From the NCBI GenBank assembly GCA_003331305.1, contig QOQB01000010.1, positions 1 to 52,881 on the forward strand: a stretch of DNA of 52,881 bases. The letters are read 5' to 3'. Shown here piece by piece: positions 52,698 to 52,881 of this stretch; positions within the stretch are counted from its first letter, which is position 1; every line of letters starts with the position of its first letter. A model generated the notes under the pieces. It was not told the DNA's origin, did no database searches, and was given only the letters and a program-made list of their open reading frames with translations. The stretch is from Flavobacteriales bacterium (GTDB taxonomy: Bacteria; Bacteroidota; Bacteroidia; Flavobacteriales; Flavobacteriaceae). The translations under genes were made by a program, and so were the position numbers.

Positions 52698-52881
52698 TTA
52701 GAATTTAATTCTGTACCCCAAGGTAAAAGTAATTCCTGGATTAAATGAATTAAAAATAAATGAATCCTCCCCCAACCATTTATACAAACTCTCTACTTTT
52801 TCATCAAGAATATTTGACACTCTTAATTGTAAACTACTATCTAAATCTCCTGAGAAGGATTTTTTAATATTTAAATCTAAT
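52698..52881 (-). CDS. TonB-dependent receptor, C-terminal end (partial)
   Basis: Read on the minus strand, the frame is open from the window edge to TAA at 52698. It encodes about 60 residues ending in PGITFTLGYRIKF, an outer-membrane barrel end with terminal Phe; QLRVSNILDEKVESLYKWLG is the typical V.NLFD-type penultimate strand of TonB-dependent receptors. Most of the gene lies beyond the window. Codon use is AT-rich. It ends 3 nt before the PiT start, so the receptor may bring in phosphate-containing compounds, but the substrate is not shown by this end. Confidence 0.8.
   Translation of the reverse strand, partial: LDLNIKKSFSGDLDSSLQLRVSNILDEKVESLYKWLGEDSFIFNSFNPGITFTLGYRIKF

Noticed and set aside
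1-52881. CRISPR arrays, insertion sequences, prophage or att sites
   Set aside because: No regularly spaced repeats, no transposase or integrase motifs, no flanking direct repeats with a mobile cargo were seen.

Overview
The window looks like a stretch of chromosome from an aerobic, probably marine, member of the Bacteroidetes (Flavobacteriaceae-like). Pointers are the gliding lipoprotein GldH, a PorP/SprF-type protein and a type IX secretion (T9SS) C-terminal sorting domain, the Bat (Bacteroides aerotolerance) operon, weak Shine-Dalgarno sites, and many TAnnTTTG elements (the Bacteroidetes -7 promoter consensus) just in front of genes. No phage, insertion sequence, CRISPR array, rRNA or tRNA gene was seen. 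Most of the DNA is densely packed housekeeping sequence; the accessory-looking part is the AT-rich left end (about 460-4200).

Layout. 1-456: 3' end of a PorP/SprF-family gene. 519-2924: a T9SS-exported protein built of two near-identical ~181-residue units and an unknown secreted protein, both AT-rich. 3005-4714: S1/P1 nuclease, a small unknown ORF, CYTH protein. 4711-8526 (minus): trhO, gldH, PBP1A. 8634-12521: recA, plsC-like, trpS, dprA. 12593-14022: SPOR-domain protein and acyl-CoA thioesterase, followed by a decayed 3' fragment of an endonuclease I gene (14074-14292). 14351-16349: yicC, gmk, nadD. 16336-17472: AlbA_2 (Schlafen-type) protein. 17613-26429: eight-gene Bat operon (moxR, DUF58, a BatD-like membrane protein, batA, batB, batC, batD, batE). 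26410-29010: cvpA, pheS, gpsA. 29011-29180: non-coding gap with a clear terminator and possibly a small RNA. 29179-37259 (minus): small membrane protein, exonuclease, serine hydrolase, then hemB, hemF, hemE, hemD, hemC, hemA. 37418-41364 (plus): AraC-type regulator, hemH, a HemJ-like protein and a histidine kinase. 41361-46658: lipid acyltransferase, bacilliredoxin, methyltransferase, TerB/DnaJ protein, HupE/UreJ-like protein, dCMP deaminase, cold-shock protein, MarC, DUF3109. 46863-50343: nrdB and nrdA. 50394-52881 (minus): phosphate transporter PiT preceded by the 3' end of a TonB-dependent receptor gene.

How the parts work together. The two divergent heme operons cover every step from glutamyl-tRNA to protoheme except the GSA aminotransferase (HemL) and GltX, and they use the oxygen-dependent HemF; with class Ia ribonucleotide reductase this fits an aerobic life. 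The AraC-type gene sits between hemA and hemH, where it could control both. gmk, nadD, dCMP deaminase and NrdAB supply nucleotides and NAD; PBP1A, GldH, PorP/SprF, the SPOR protein and the acyltransferases belong to the cell envelope.

The most notable non-gene signals are: TAnnTT(T/A)G elements lying exactly 4-5 nt before the start codon of eight genes, suggesting leaderless transcripts; at least seven convergent gene pairs that overlap at their 3' ends; an unassigned terminator-bounded segment at 29059-29180; a hairpin that covers the CYTH start codon; and paired repeats upstream of nrdB. I did not find a clearly new multi-gene system; the best candidates for undescribed biology are the tandem-unit T9SS protein, the unknown secreted protein next to it, and the possible small RNA.
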